Shown: positions 45,602 to 56,263 of the stretch, one piece after another
Layout: each line of letters starts with the position of its first letter
Position numbering within the stretch: position 1 is the stretch's first letter
Assembly: GCA_017307275.1 (NCBI GenBank)
Contig: JAFKFK010000008.1
Span: 62,001 to 126,000 of the forward strand
Direction: 5' to 3'
Source: Alphaproteobacteria bacterium
GTDB taxonomy: Bacteria; Pseudomonadota; Alphaproteobacteria; Reyranellales; Reyranellaceae
DNA: 64,000 bases
Notes under the pieces: model-generated
What the model saw: the letters and a program-made list of their open reading frames with translations, nothing else
Databases searched by the model: none
Told to the model about the DNA's origin: nothing
Program-made: the position numbers and the translations under genes

Positions 45602-46453
45602 ATGATCGAAGGCGCAGCCTGGCGGAAGTGGGTCTTCTACAACATCCCGCTCATTCTCTTCGTGTTCGTCCTGCTCTTCCCGTTCTACTGGATGATCATC
45701 ACGACATTCCGTCCGGACGGCGAGCTGTACCGGCCGTGGAATGCAGCGAACTACCAGCCGTTCTGGACCAACAATCCGACCTTGGATCACATTCTCTACC
45801 TGTTCGAGGAAACCTCGTTCGGGCGCTGGATGCTGAACACCATGTTCATCGCTGCGGTATCGACGGTAATCTCGCTGTTCTGCGGCGTGCTCGCGGGCTA
45901 CGCGCTGGCCCGCCTCAACTTTCCCTTCGCCGGCGGGCTCGGCACGGTGATCTTCGTCACCTACCTGGTACCGCAGACGCTGCTCTTCATCCCGCTGGCC
46001 GAGATCATCCGCAACTTCCAGCTCGGCGATACGCCGTGGTCGCTGATCCTCACCTATCCGACCTTCCTGATTCCCTTCTGTACCTGGCTGATGATGGGTT
46101 ACTTCAAGGCCATTCCGAAGGAACTCGAAGAATGCGCCCGCATCGACGGCGCCTCGCGCTGGAAGGCGATGGTCTACATCATCCTGCCGGTGGCGGTGCC
46201 AGGTATCCTGTCGGCCGGCATCTTCGCGTTCACCCTCTCCTGGAACGAGTTCATCTACGCCCTCGTCTTCCTGTCCTCGCCCGACCAGAAAACCGTGCCC
46301 GTTGGCGTCACGTCGGAGCTGATCCGCGGCGACGTCTTCTTCTGGGGGCCTCTGATGGCCGGCGCGCTGCTGGGCTCGATCCCGGTGGCGATCGTCTACT
46401 CCTTCTTCGTCGAACACTACGTTTCGGGCCTCACCGGCTCGGTCAAGGGTTGA
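45602..46453 (+). CDS. Carbohydrate ABC transporter permease (MalG type)
   Basis: The product has 283 residues. The EAA loop is EECARIDGASRWKAMVYIILP and the C-terminal helix region FTLSWNEFIYALVF. Strong similarity to 20735-21640 over TYPTFLIPFCTWL and the EAA region shows the two sugar operons are paralogous. It starts 16 bases after the first permease. Confidence 0.94.
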   Translation: MIEGAAWRKWVFYNIPLILFVFVLLFPFYWMIITTFRPDGELYRPWNAANYQPFWTNNPTLDHILYLFEETSFGRWMLNTMFIAAVSTVISLFCGVLAGYALARLNFPFAGGLGTVIFVTYLVPQTLLFIPLAEIIRNFQLGDTPWSLILTYPTFLIPFCTWLMMGYFKAIPKELEECARIDGASRWKAMVYIILPVAVPGILSAGIFAFTLSWNEFIYALVFLSSPDQKTVPVGVTSELIRGDVFFWGPLMAGALLGSIPVAIVYSFFVEHYVSGLTGSVKG

Positions 46454-46472
46454 AGCCCGGGGATTTGGAACC

Positions 46473-47567
<1,095 letters not shown>

Positions 47568-47568
47568 G

Positions 47569-48414
47569 CTACTTGGCCGGCCCGGCCCAGCTCTCGAGGA
47601 CGTCCCGCTTGGCCTTGCGCTGTTCCTCGCGCGACTTCTTGAAGTCGTGGCCGTAGGGCGCCGTGTCGAACGAACCGTATGTCGGATTGGCGATCATCAA
47701 CCACTGCTTGCCCCAGTAGGCCATGTCGGCCTCGTAGGCTTTGAGGCGGTCGGCCTCGCTGCTGCGGTAGCGATCGTCGAAGTCGCCGAAATTGTCACCG
47801 ATGTTCAGCAACACACGATAATCCTTGGTCACCTCGGCGCGGCGCGTGCTCTTGGCGCTGCCCCAGCCCGGCTTCTCGTTCTGCATCAGGAACGTGTCGA
47901 CGTTGCCGCCCAAGGGGAAGCCAAGCTTCTGCATGTTCTCGCGCGTATCCTTCTCCGTCTCCGCCGCACGATTGGTGATGTAGAAGATCTTCACGCCCTT
48001 GGAGTCGGCATACTTCACGAACTCCAGCGCACCCGGAACCGCGGTCGAAATTTGCGCAGCGCAGAACTCGTTCCAGGTCTTGGTGCTGAACGTCTGATCG
48101 CTCTTCATCAGCCAGACTTGGTACTTCGAGTTGTCGAGCAACGTCTCGTCGATATCCAGGATGACCGCCGGCGGTAGCGCCTGATAGTTGCCGGTCTGCT
48201 CCGCTGGTGCCGCCGTCCAGCCCTTGTCGGCCAGTGCCTCGTCGAGGCGGATGCGCGCCAGCGCGAAGACGGTCAGTGCATTGGCCTTGTATTCCACGGA
48301 CCGCTGCGTCCAGAGCGCCGCCAGCAGCAGGTCGCTGGCGTCCTGGGCTCGCGCAGAGACACCGGATAAAGCCACCAGAACGGCGCCGAGCGCCAGGCTC
48401 GTTCTTGCGATCAT
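47569..48414 (-). CDS. Secreted HAD-family acid phosphatase (class C/5'-nucleotidase-like)
   Basis: The product has 281 residues and a signal peptide (cleavage after ARA-Q). The HAD catalytic aspartates are D87 and D89 in LDIDETLLDN, with FYITNR as motif II and NIGDNFGDFDD as the metal-binding motif. The domain plan follows class C non-specific acid phosphatases such as e(P4), which hydrolyse nucleoside monophosphates in the envelope. It is the last gene of the nucleoside operon (4-base overlap with add), a position that fits releasing nucleosides outside for the importer. Confidence 0.88.
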   Translation of the reverse strand: MIARTSLALGAVLVALSGVSARAQDASDLLLAALWTQRSVEYKANALTVFALARIRLDEALADKGWTAAPAEQTGNYQALPPAVILDIDETLLDNSKYQVWLMKSDQTFSTKTWNEFCAAQISTAVPGALEFVKYADSKGVKIFYITNRAAETEKDTRENMQKLGFPLGGNVDTFLMQNEKPGWGSAKSTRRAEVTKDYRVLLNIGDNFGDFDDRYRSSEADRLKAYEADMAYWGKQWLMIANPTYGSFDTAPYGHDFKKSREEQRKAKRDVLESWAGPAK

Positions 48415-49385
48415 GGCAACACCTTCTCCAGCAATCTGCGCTTGGTATCGGCATCGACGAAGGATGCCTCGATCGTCCGGCGTGCGATCCCGCGCAGTTC
48501 CGTCTCGCTCAGCCCGGCCATATCGTATTCCGTGCCGAGCGTGGTGTGAAAGAACGGCGGATCGTCAGAATTCAGCGTGACCGGAACGCCAGCCTCGATC
48601 AGCCGGTGCAGCGGATGCGCCTCCCGATTTGCATAGAGGCCCAGCGCCACGTTGCTGCCAGGACAGACTTCGAGGACGATGCCGCGTCGTGCCAGTTCCG
48701 CCATCAGGGCCGGATCCTCGGCCGAGCGCACGCCATGGCCGATGCGCGTCACGGGCAGGTCGCGAATTGCCGCCCAGACGCTTTCCGGCCCCACCACCTC
48801 GCCGGCATGGACAGTACAGCCATAGCCCTTCTCATGGACGAGGCGATAGGCCGGCGCAAAGTCGATTGGGCTGAACCGCGCTTCGTCTCCTCCCATGCCG
48901 AAGCCGACGACATAGGGATGCGGTTCGGCAACCATTGCCCTTGCCATGGCAAGAGCGCGATCCGGCCCGAGGTGGCGAATACAGATAATGATGATACGAC
49001 CGACGATGCCGAACTCGCGGCCGGCCCGGTCGATACCGTCAGCAAGCGCTGCAAGCCACGCGACATAGGAAATGCCAAGCGCCGCCGGCCGCTCGGGCGA
49101 GCAGAACATCTCGACATAGACCGCACCATCGCGCGCCGCCGAGGCGAGGTAGGAATAGATCACGTCTCCAAAATCGCGAGGTGTCTTGAGGGCGGTACAC
49201 ACGCGATCGTAGGAGTCGAGAAAGCTCAGAAAGTCCTTCCAGGCATAGTGACCCTTGGCGTCGAACAGTTTGGCCGGCAGCGAAAGCCCGTTGCGCCCGG
49301 CCAGTTCGCGCGCGAGTGCCGGCGGGATCGAGCCTTCGAGATGGCAGTGGATTTCGGCCTTGGGGATCTGAATCTTGGTCGTCAC
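48411..49385 (-). CDS. add: Adenosine deaminase
   Basis: The product has 324 residues. Zinc ligands are visible in IHCHLEGSIPP, HAGEVVGPESVW is the substrate/acid site, RIGHGVRSAEDP and CPGSNVALG follow, and SDDPPFF carries the catalytic Asp pair. It would convert adenosine or deoxyadenosine to inosine. Coupled by 4-base overlaps to genes on both sides. Confidence 0.93.
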   Translation of the reverse strand: MTTKIQIPKAEIHCHLEGSIPPALARELAGRNGLSLPAKLFDAKGHYAWKDFLSFLDSYDRVCTALKTPRDFGDVIYSYLASAARDGAVYVEMFCSPERPAALGISYVAWLAALADGIDRAGREFGIVGRIIIICIRHLGPDRALAMARAMVAEPHPYVVGFGMGGDEARFSPIDFAPAYRLVHEKGYGCTVHAGEVVGPESVWAAIRDLPVTRIGHGVRSAEDPALMAELARRGIVLEVCPGSNVALGLYANREAHPLHRLIEAGVPVTLNSDDPPFFHTTLGTEYDMAGLSETELRGIARRTIEASFVDADTKRRLLEKVLP

Positions 49386-50194
49386 GTGAAGCCTCGAAGC
49401 GGCAACCCAGGCCGTTGTAGCCAGTTGTCGGGCAGATAATCGGCACGAGCATCGACGATGTGCAAGGCATACGCGTGGCGTTGCCGTGAAGAACGATTAG
49501 GAGCGCTGGCGTGTGGCAGCAGCCCATGCAGCACCACCAGCGTCCCGCGCCTTGCCTCCAGGGCCACAGGTTCGATGCCGGGCCACGGCGTCGGATCAAG
49601 CACCTCGGTTACCATTTCGTTCCCGACTTGCCGGAATCGCTGCCGCAGCGGCCCACGATGAGCGCCGGGCAAGGCCATCAGGCAACCATTGTCCCGGTCG
49701 GCATCGTCGAGGGCGAGCCAGAAGCCGGTGACGGTCGACGGTTGCGTGTGGAGATAGGTCGCGTCCTGGTGCCAGCCGACTTCGGCGCCGATCCGCGGCT
49801 GTTTGAAGAGATACATCGACTGCAACAGCAGCGGCTCCTCGAAACCCAGGATTCTGGCCAAAGCCGCAAATTGCGGCCGGCGGGAGATGCGGTCGAACAC
49901 CGGATCGAGATCGTGCAAGGCATGGCCGATCTTGTTCAGGGCCAGCGACACGGGCTGGTCGGTTGCTCCCTCCTCGAAGAAGAAATGGATCGCCTGGCCG
50001 GATTCCCGAAAGTAGCGGTCTCGCGCATGCCCCTGGTCGCGTGCCGAGAAGACGGTCCGCACAGGCCCTGGATCGAACCTCGCCACCAGTTCCGCGGCTC
50101 GCGTCTGCAAAGAATCGCAATCCGATTGGGAAACAAAATCCTCGAGCACGAGAAAGCCGTCCCGCACATAGGCGTCGAGGTCGACCGCCCTCAC
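49382..50194 (-). CDS. PhyH-type Fe(II)/2-oxoglutarate dioxygenase in the nucleoside operon
   Basis: The product has 270 residues, the family's usual length. Iron ligands are H142 and D144 ([10 protein letters not shown]) and probably H228 ([11 protein letters not shown]), with R239 as 2-oxoglutarate anchor. It therefore should hydroxylate a small molecule. Sitting between deoA and add with ATGA-type overlaps on both sides, its substrate is most likely a nucleoside or base; fungal pyrimidine-nucleoside 2'-hydroxylases and thymine hydroxylases are precedent for the chemistry. Function not established. Confidence 0.85.
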   Translation of the reverse strand: MRAVDLDAYVRDGFLVLEDFVSQSDCDSLQTRAAELVARFDPGPVRTVFSARDQGHARDRYFRESGQAIHFFFEEGATDQPVSLALNKIGHALHDLDPVFDRISRRPQFAALARILGFEEPLLLQSMYLFKQPRIGAEVGWHQDATYLHTQPSTVTGFWLALDDADRDNGCLMALPGAHRGPLRQRFRQVGNEMVTEVLDPTPWPGIEPVALEARRGTLVVLHGLLPHASAPNRSSRQRHAYALHIVDARADYLPDNWLQRPGLPLRGFT

Positions 50195-51510
50195 GCCACG
50201 CGCTCCATCAGGACGGACTTGGGCGCAGGTGCATTCTCGCCAATTCGGATCGCCCGTCGCACGTCGGCAATTGCCTGATCGGCCGCTTCGTCGGTTGCGG
50301 CGTGGACAATACAGAGCGGACTACCCGCCCGGACGTGCGTTCCGACGTCGACCACCTCGGTGAGACCAACGGAAGGATCGATGGCATCGTCGGCATGGGT
50401 TCGGCCGCCGCCCAGACTCACGACCGCAATGCCGACATCGCGGGCATTCATGCCGGTGACAAAGCCCGTCTGCTCGGCCGAGCAGGCCCGAATCACCGGC
50501 GCCAGCGACAGGTATCGACCGGGATGCTCGAGGAAATCGGTCGGTCCGCCCAGCGCCGCGACCATCCGGCCGAATGTCTCGGCCGCGCGGCCATCGGCGA
50601 GCACTGCTTCCGCATGGGCCCGACCGGCCGCAGCATCGGGCGCCAGCTTGCCGAGCGCCAGCATTTCGCCGGCCAAGGCCATCGTCACCTCGTGCAACCG
50701 GGGCTCGCGCGTTCCCTCGCCTGTGAGGTAGGCCACCGTCTCGGCAACTTCGAGGGCATTGCCGACATCGCGGCCCAGCACGCGATCCATGTCGGTGATC
50801 AGCGCCACCGTCGGCAGGCCGGCCTGGTTGGCCACCGCGACGAGGCTTTCGGCGAGGTCGCGCGCCATTTCCTCGGTGTCGCAGAAGGCACCGGAGCCGC
50901 ACTTCACGTCCATCACCAGCCCGACGAGCCCTTCGGCGATCTTCTTCGACAGGATCGAGCTCACCAGCAATGGGATCGACTCGACACTGCCCGTCACATC
51001 ACGCGTGGCGTAGAGCCGCCGGTCGGCCGGCGCCAGATCGTCGGTCTGGCCGATCACGGCACAGCCAACCTCGCGTACGACCTTGCGGAAGGTGGCAATG
51101 TCAGGCTGCACATTGTAGCCAGAGATCGACGCGAGCTTGTCCAGGGTGCCGCCGGTATGGCCGAGGCCGCGACCGGAGATCATCGGCACGAAGGCGCCGC
51201 AGGCCGCCACGATGGGCGCCAGCATCAGGCTCACCTTGTCGCCGACACCGCCGCTCGAATGCTTGTCGAGAACCGGCCCCGGCAGATCGAGATCCGCCCA
51301 ATCGAGCATGAGGCCGGACCGGGCCAGCCCCAATGTGAGCGCAACCCGCTCGGGCGTCGTCATGCCGCGAAAGAAGACTGTCATCGCGAAGGCCGCGACT
51401 TGGCCCTCACTCAGATTGCCATCATGAATGCCACGCACGATGAAGCCGATTTCCTCGGCGGAGAGTTCGTGGCCGTCGCGTTTACGACGAATGATCTCCT
51501 GGGGGAGCAT
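50191..51510 (-). CDS. deoA: Thymidine phosphorylase
   Basis: The product has 439 residues. The phosphate-binding signature is [17 protein letters not shown], followed by [15 protein letters not shown]. The three-domain pyrimidine nucleoside phosphorylase plan is complete. It cleaves thymidine (and deoxyuridine) with phosphate to base and deoxyribose 1-phosphate. It follows punA by 5 bases. Whether it is strictly thymidine-specific cannot be told. Confidence 0.93.
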   Translation of the reverse strand: MLPQEIIRRKRDGHELSAEEIGFIVRGIHDGNLSEGQVAAFAMTVFFRGMTTPERVALTLGLARSGLMLDWADLDLPGPVLDKHSSGGVGDKVSLMLAPIVAACGAFVPMISGRGLGHTGGTLDKLASISGYNVQPDIATFRKVVREVGCAVIGQTDDLAPADRRLYATRDVTGSVESIPLLVSSILSKKIAEGLVGLVMDVKCGSGAFCDTEEMARDLAESLVAVANQAGLPTVALITDMDRVLGRDVGNALEVAETVAYLTGEGTREPRLHEVTMALAGEMLALGKLAPDAAAGRAHAEAVLADGRAAETFGRMVAALGGPTDFLEHPGRYLSLAPVIRACSAEQTGFVTGMNARDVGIAVVSLGGGRTHADDAIDPSVGLTEVVDVGTHVRAGSPLCIVHAATDEAADQAIADVRRAIRIGENAPAPKSVLMERVA

Positions 51511-51515
51511 GGCGT

Positions 51516-52307
51516 CTAGCCGTAATGCTCCAGGAAAGTGCGCAGCAATCGGCGGACGTTGACAGACGCGGCACCGGCCACGGCAAGCGTCTGCTCGTGG
51601 CCAAGCACGCCTGGCACAAGACCGGCGGCATAGTTGGTCATCAGCGACAAGGCCACGACCTTGAGGCCGGCATGGCGCGCCAGGATCGTCTCGGGGGCCG
51701 TAGACATGCCCACCGCATCGGCACCCAGCACGCGGGCAGCACGAATTTCCGCAGGCGTCTCGAAACTCGGCCCACTGAAGAAGATGTAAACGCCGTCATG
51801 GCAGGTCACGTTGGCCTCGCGAGCCGCCGCCAGCAGCTTCTTGAGCAGGGCCGGGTCGTACGCATCGACCATATCGACGAAGCGGCTGTCGCCCGGGCCG
51901 ATGCCGAACAGCGGATTGATGCCGGCGAAATTGATGTGGTCGCTGATCGCCATTACCGAACCGGGAGGCATGTCGAGCCGCAAACTGCCCGCGGCATTGG
52001 TCTGCAACAGCGTTTCGCAGCCCAGATCCGCAACGGCACGGATCGCGCCCCTCATTTCGTCGACCTTGCCGTTCTCATAATAATGCGCCCGGCCCTGCAG
52101 GACGGCGACCGGTGTCGGCCCGACATGGCCCAGGACCAGCCGGCCGGCGTGGCTGCCGACTGTGGTCTGCGGGAACCCCGGCAGGTCGGCGTAAGGAAGG
52201 ACAGCAACCTGCTCGACGTCCTCGACGAAGCTGCCCAGGCCAGACCCAAGGATTACCGCGACTTTCGGTTTGAAGCCGGGAGCAGCGCGCGTGATGGCGT
52301 CGGTCAT
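51516..52307 (-). CDS. punA: Purine nucleoside phosphorylase
   Basis: The product has 263 residues. ATG 52307 overlaps the end of cdd by 4 bases; a longer upstream frame lies in cdd and is dropped. Marks of the trimeric PNP class are [39 protein letters not shown] and [28 protein letters not shown]. Phosphorolyses inosine and guanosine. Confidence 0.94.
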   Translation of the reverse strand: MTDAITRAAPGFKPKVAVILGSGLGSFVEDVEQVAVLPYADLPGFPQTTVGSHAGRLVLGHVGPTPVAVLQGRAHYYENGKVDEMRGAIRAVADLGCETLLQTNAAGSLRLDMPPGSVMAISDHINFAGINPLFGIGPGDSRFVDMVDAYDPALLKKLLAAAREANVTCHDGVYIFFSGPSFETPAEIRAARVLGADAVGMSTAPETILARHAGLKVVALSLMTNYAAGLVPGVLGHEQTLAVAGAASVNVRRLLRTFLEHYG

Positions 52308-52699
52308 GGCTGGGCGATGTGATGCGGACCGAACGACATCGGCAGGAGCTGGCCCAAAGTCACCGTGCGATGCAGCCCGTCCGGGCCGCAGAGGTGGATC
52401 AGCGTGTCGTCGGTCGCGAACTCGCGCAGCTTCTGGCGACAGCCTCCGCAGGGCGTGATGGTCTCGGGCCCCGGGCCCATCACAACACATTCCAGAATGC
52501 GCTTGTGGCCTGCCGCGACGAGGGCCGAAATCGCGCCTGCCTCGGCGCAGACCCCTTGCGGGTAGGCGGCGTTCTCGACATTGCAGCCGCCATGGATCGA
52601 GCCGTCTTCGGCACGCAGCGCGGCGCCGACATGGAACTTCGAGTAGGGCGCATGGGCATGAAGCATCATGCGTTGTGCGACATGGAGCAGATCGTCCAC
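52304..52699 (-). CDS. cdd: Cytidine deaminase
   Basis: The product has 131 residues. HAPYSKFHVGAAL, NVENAAYPQGVCAEAGA and PCGGCRQKLREF supply the zinc cysteines (C..CGGC) and the catalytic Glu of the tetrameric class. In most homologues CAER precedes the acidic residue, and here it is CAEA. Start is taken at GTG 52699, after AGGAG and one base beyond the permease gene; no ATG is nearby. Deaminates cytidine and deoxycytidine to uridine forms. Confidence 0.92.
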   Translation of the reverse strand: MDDLLHVAQRMMLHAHAPYSKFHVGAALRAEDGSIHGGCNVENAAYPQGVCAEAGAISALVAAGHKRILECVVMGPGPETITPCGGCRQKLREFATDDTLIHLCGPDGLHRTVTLGQLLPMSFGPHHIAQP

Positions 52700-52700
52700 C

Positions 52701-53621
52701 TCAATGCTCCTTCTCGTAGGGCACGCCGGCTGCCTTGGGCGCCACGGCGTTGCCAATAAAGCCCGCCAACAGAAACAGAGTGAGAAGATAGGGCAAGGCC
52801 TGGATCAGTTGCACTGGAACTTCGCCAATGCCAGGCACCTTCACACCTTGCAGCCGGATGGCGACGGCATCGAGGAGGCCGAAGACCAGGCAGGCGCCGA
52901 AAGCCGGAAACGGCCGCCACTTGCCGAAGATAATGGCAGCCAGTGCAATGAACCCCTGCCCCGCCGTCATGTCGCGGCTGAAGCCGGCATTTTGGGCAAT
53001 CGAGAGATAGGCGCCGGCGAGGCCCGAGAACAGGCCGCACAGGAGGACGGCGCGGTACCGCAGCCAGGCAACGGAGACGCCGGCCGCATCGACCGCCAGC
53101 GGCATCTCGCCGACGGCGCGCAGCCGCAGGCCAAAACGCGTGCGTGCGATCAGCCACCAGGTGAACGGCACCGACAGCAGCGCTACGTAGACCAGCACAT
53201 TGTCGCCAGCCACCGGGAAGAAGATCGGCTTCAACCGCTCACCATCGTTCAACGGTGGCGTCTGGCCACCGCGCGCAAACCAGGCTGTGCCCAACACCAC
53301 GGTCAGGCCCGCTGCCAGAATGTTGAGGGCAATGCCGCTCACCACCTGGTTGCCGCGATGGGTGATGCAGGCAAAGCCGTGCAGCAACGCCAGTGCCTCC
53401 GCCGCAACGATCGCGGCGACGACGCCCGCCCACGCCGAACCGGTGAGCGATGCCGTCGCGGCCGCGAAGAAGGCCGCCATCAACATCTTGCCTTCGAGCC
53501 CGACATCGATGATGCCGCTCTTCTCCGAGAACAGCCCGCCCATGGCGCAGAGCACCAGGGGCGTTGCCACGCGCAAGGTGGCCGCGAGGGTCAAGGTGAC
53601 GAAGGTGAGCGTTTCTTCCAT
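52701..53621 (-). CDS. Nucleoside ABC transporter permease (NupQ/YufQ type)
   Basis: The product has 306 residues and about eight to ten hydrophobic segments. VALCAMGGLFSEKSGIIDVGLEGKML and RLRAVGEMPLAVDAAGVSVAWLRYRAVL are BMP-type permease marks. Three bases from the other permease. With the BMP receptor this makes a nucleoside importer by class; the ligand is inferred from the adjoining salvage genes. Confidence 0.92.
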   Translation of the reverse strand: MEETLTFVTLTLAATLRVATPLVLCAMGGLFSEKSGIIDVGLEGKMLMAAFFAAATASLTGSAWAGVVAAIVAAEALALLHGFACITHRGNQVVSGIALNILAAGLTVVLGTAWFARGGQTPPLNDGERLKPIFFPVAGDNVLVYVALLSVPFTWWLIARTRFGLRLRAVGEMPLAVDAAGVSVAWLRYRAVLLCGLFSGLAGAYLSIAQNAGFSRDMTAGQGFIALAAIIFGKWRPFPAFGACLVFGLLDAVAIRLQGVKVPGIGEVPVQLIQALPYLLTLFLLAGFIGNAVAPKAAGVPYEKEH

Positions 53622-53624
53622 CGC

Positions 53625-54737
53625 TCAGCCTCGGCGCCCGAACAGCGCCTGCAGCCAGGGCCGCGGCAGATGGGCCAGGGCCCCGCAGAACAGGATGACC
53701 AGCCCCTGGATCACCACGACCATCTCTCGTGTCATGGCAGGGATTTCGAAGGAGAGTTCGGCCCCGCCCTGTTGCAGGGCGCCGAACAGGAGGGCTGCCA
53801 GCACGATGCCCAACGGATGGCTACGCCCCATCAACGCCACGGCGATGCCCGCGAAGCCGTAGCCGGCGGGAAAGTCGAGCACGATGCGATGATGGACACC
53901 CAGCAGCTCGTTGACCGCGACGCCGCCTGCCAGAGCGCCGGACAGACACATGGCCAGCATGGTCATGCGCCGGATGCTGGTGCCGGCATAGATCGCCGCC
54001 TCGGCATTGTGGCCCATGGTGCGCAGTGCGTAGCCCCAGCTCGTGCGCCACAGGAAGATCCAGACGGCAACGCTGCTGAGCAGAGCCAGGACGAAGGCGA
54101 GATTGAGCGCCGACGGCGCCACGGCAATGCCGATCGACTTCAGCACCGCCTGCATCGACGGCAGCGATGCCGATTCGGCGAAACCGCGGCTCTGCGCCGT
54201 CATCGAGCCCGGCGCGATCAGCACGTTCACCATCAGGTAGACCATCAGCGCCGAGGCGACGAAGTTGAACATGATGGTCGTGATGACGATGTGGCTGCCC
54301 CGCCAGGCCTGCATCCAGGCCGGCACCGCAGCCCAGGCCGCCCCGAACGCCGCTGCGGCGAGGATGGCGAGCACGATCACCAGCGGCCCCGGCAGGTAGC
54401 GGTCGAGCGCCAGAACGGCGAGGCCGCAGCCCAGCCCGCCTATATAGGCCTGGCCCTCGCCGCCGATGTTGAACAGGCCGGCGTGGAAGGCCACGGCCAC
54501 AGCAAGACCTGTGAAGATGAAGTTGGTAGCGTAGTAGAGCGTGTAGCCGATCGACTCCGATGAGCCAAAGGCCCCCACCAGCAGAAGCTTCAGCGCATGA
54601 AAGGAATCGACACCGATAGTGCGCGCGATGATGCCGACTACCAGGAAGGCCAGCGCAACATTGACCAGCGGCAGCACCGCGATCTCGACCCAGCGCGGCA
54701 ACGGTCGACGAACCGACCTCGGAGCGACGAGACTCAT
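53625..54737 (-). CDS. Nucleoside ABC transporter permease (NupP/YufP type)
   Basis: The product has 370 residues and many helices. GLFNIGGEGQAYIGGLG and RTMGHNAEAAIYAGTSIRRMTMLAM are conserved in this family. It overlaps the ATPase stop by 4 bases. Partner of the following permease. Confidence 0.92.
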   Translation of the reverse strand: MSLVAPRSVRRPLPRWVEIAVLPLVNVALAFLVVGIIARTIGVDSFHALKLLLVGAFGSSESIGYTLYYATNFIFTGLAVAVAFHAGLFNIGGEGQAYIGGLGCGLAVLALDRYLPGPLVIVLAILAAAAFGAAWAAVPAWMQAWRGSHIVITTIMFNFVASALMVYLMVNVLIAPGSMTAQSRGFAESASLPSMQAVLKSIGIAVAPSALNLAFVLALLSSVAVWIFLWRTSWGYALRTMGHNAEAAIYAGTSIRRMTMLAMCLSGALAGGVAVNELLGVHHRIVLDFPAGYGFAGIAVALMGRSHPLGIVLAALLFGALQQGGAELSFEIPAMTREMVVVIQGLVILFCGALAHLPRPWLQALFGRRG

Positions 54738-56263
54738 GCGTCGGCCATCATGCGTCCAAGCACTCGCTCATCGGCTTGATCCGCCGCAACCTCGCCGATG
54801 ATCCGCCCGCCCGACATCACCAGGATGCGATCGGCCAGCGACAGGATCTCCTCTAGTTCCACCGACACGACCAGGATGGCGCAACCTACATCCCGGCTCT
54901 TCACCAGCTCGCGATGGATGAACTCGATGGCACCGATATCGACGCCGCGCGTCGGCTGCCCCACCAGCAGCACCTTGGGAAGGCGCGACATCTCGCGCGC
55001 CAGGATCAGCTTCTGCTGATTGCCGCCGGAAAAATGCGAGGAGCGCAGTCCCGGCGTCTGTGGCCGCACATCGAAGCGCCGCATCAGCTCGGCGCAATGC
55101 TTGTCCACGGCCGGCACGTCGAGAAGGTGGTTACGGCAGTATGGCGGCTGGTCCTGATAGCCCAGGATCGACGTTTCCGAGGCCTCGAAAGCCGCGACTA
55201 GCCCCTGCCGCAGGCGATCCTCCGGAACATGGGCAAGGCCGAGCGCGCGCATTTCCGCCGGATCGATGGGATGCGCCGGATCGATCACCCGGCCGCAGAC
55301 TTCCAGCTGGCCCGCGGTCGGCGGCCGGATGCCGGACAGGACTTGCAGCAGCTCCGTCTGGCCATTGCCTGAGACGCCGGCAATGCCGACGATCTCACCG
55401 GCGCGCAGCTCAAGGTCGACGCCGTTGAGCAGGCGCACACCGCGGCGGTCGACCAGCGAGAGGTCGCGCGCTGCCAACATTGTCTGTCCGTGCACGGCCG
55501 GCGCCTTGTCGAGATCCAGCCGGATCTTGCGGCCGACCATCAGCTCCGCCAGTTCGCCGGTGCTGGTTTCGGTCGTGCGTCTCTCGGCAACGACGGCGCC
55601 CTGGCGCATGACGATCACTCGATCCGCAACGGCCATGATCTCGCGCAGCTTGTGGGTGATCAGCACCACCGTGACACCGCGGGCGCGCAGGCTCTTCAGA
55701 ATCTCGAACAGCCGGTCGGTTTCCTGCGGCGTCAGCACGGCGCTGGGCTCGTCCAGGATCAGCATGCGCGCGCCACGGAACAGGACCTTCAGGATCTCGA
55801 CTCGCTGTTGCTCGCCCACCGACAGATCGGCAATGCGCGCATCGGGATCGACAGTGAGGCCGTACTCCTGGCCGAGCCGCGTCAGCTCGGCACGCGCCGC
55901 GGCAAAGCCTCCGGCCAACAACGGCCCGCCCTCGGCGCCCAGCACCAGGTTCTCCAGGACGGTAAAGGTGTCGACCAGCATGAAGTGCTGGTGGACCATG
56001 CCGATGCCATGGGCGATGGCGTCGCGCGGGCTGGCCATGTCGACGGGGCGATCGTCGATCAGGATCTGACCGGCGTCGGCGCGATAGAGCCCATAGAGGA
56101 TGCTCATCAAGGTCGACTTGCCGGCGCCGTTCTCCCCGACAATGCCGGTGATGCTGCCGCGTGGGATGGCAAGCGAGACACCGCGCACGGCGTGCACGGC
56201 GCCGAACGACTTGTCTATGCCTCTAAGTTCGATGGCTGCAGCAGCGGCCGTCAGCGATTGCAC
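54734..56263 (-). CDS. Nucleoside/simple-sugar ABC transporter ATPase with two cassettes
   Basis: The product has 509 residues in two ABC cassettes. The first has GENGAGKSTLMS, then LSVGEQQRVEIL; the second has a degenerate A-loop GVSGNGQTELLQ and FSGGNQQKLILARE. This is the plan of RbsA/NupA-type importer ATPases, in which one cassette is inactive. ATG 56263 overlaps the BMP gene end by 13 bases. Confidence 0.93.
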   Translation of the reverse strand: MQSLTAAAAAIELRGIDKSFGAVHAVRGVSLAIPRGSITGIVGENGAGKSTLMSILYGLYRADAGQILIDDRPVDMASPRDAIAHGIGMVHQHFMLVDTFTVLENLVLGAEGGPLLAGGFAAARAELTRLGQEYGLTVDPDARIADLSVGEQQRVEILKVLFRGARMLILDEPSAVLTPQETDRLFEILKSLRARGVTVVLITHKLREIMAVADRVIVMRQGAVVAERRTTETSTGELAELMVGRKIRLDLDKAPAVHGQTMLAARDLSLVDRRGVRLLNGVDLELRAGEIVGIAGVSGNGQTELLQVLSGIRPPTAGQLEVCGRVIDPAHPIDPAEMRALGLAHVPEDRLRQGLVAAFEASETSILGYQDQPPYCRNHLLDVPAVDKHCAELMRRFDVRPQTPGLRSSHFSGGNQQKLILAREMSRLPKVLLVGQPTRGVDIGAIEFIHRELVKSRDVGCAILVVSVELEEILSLADRILVMSGGRIIGEVAADQADERVLGRMMADA

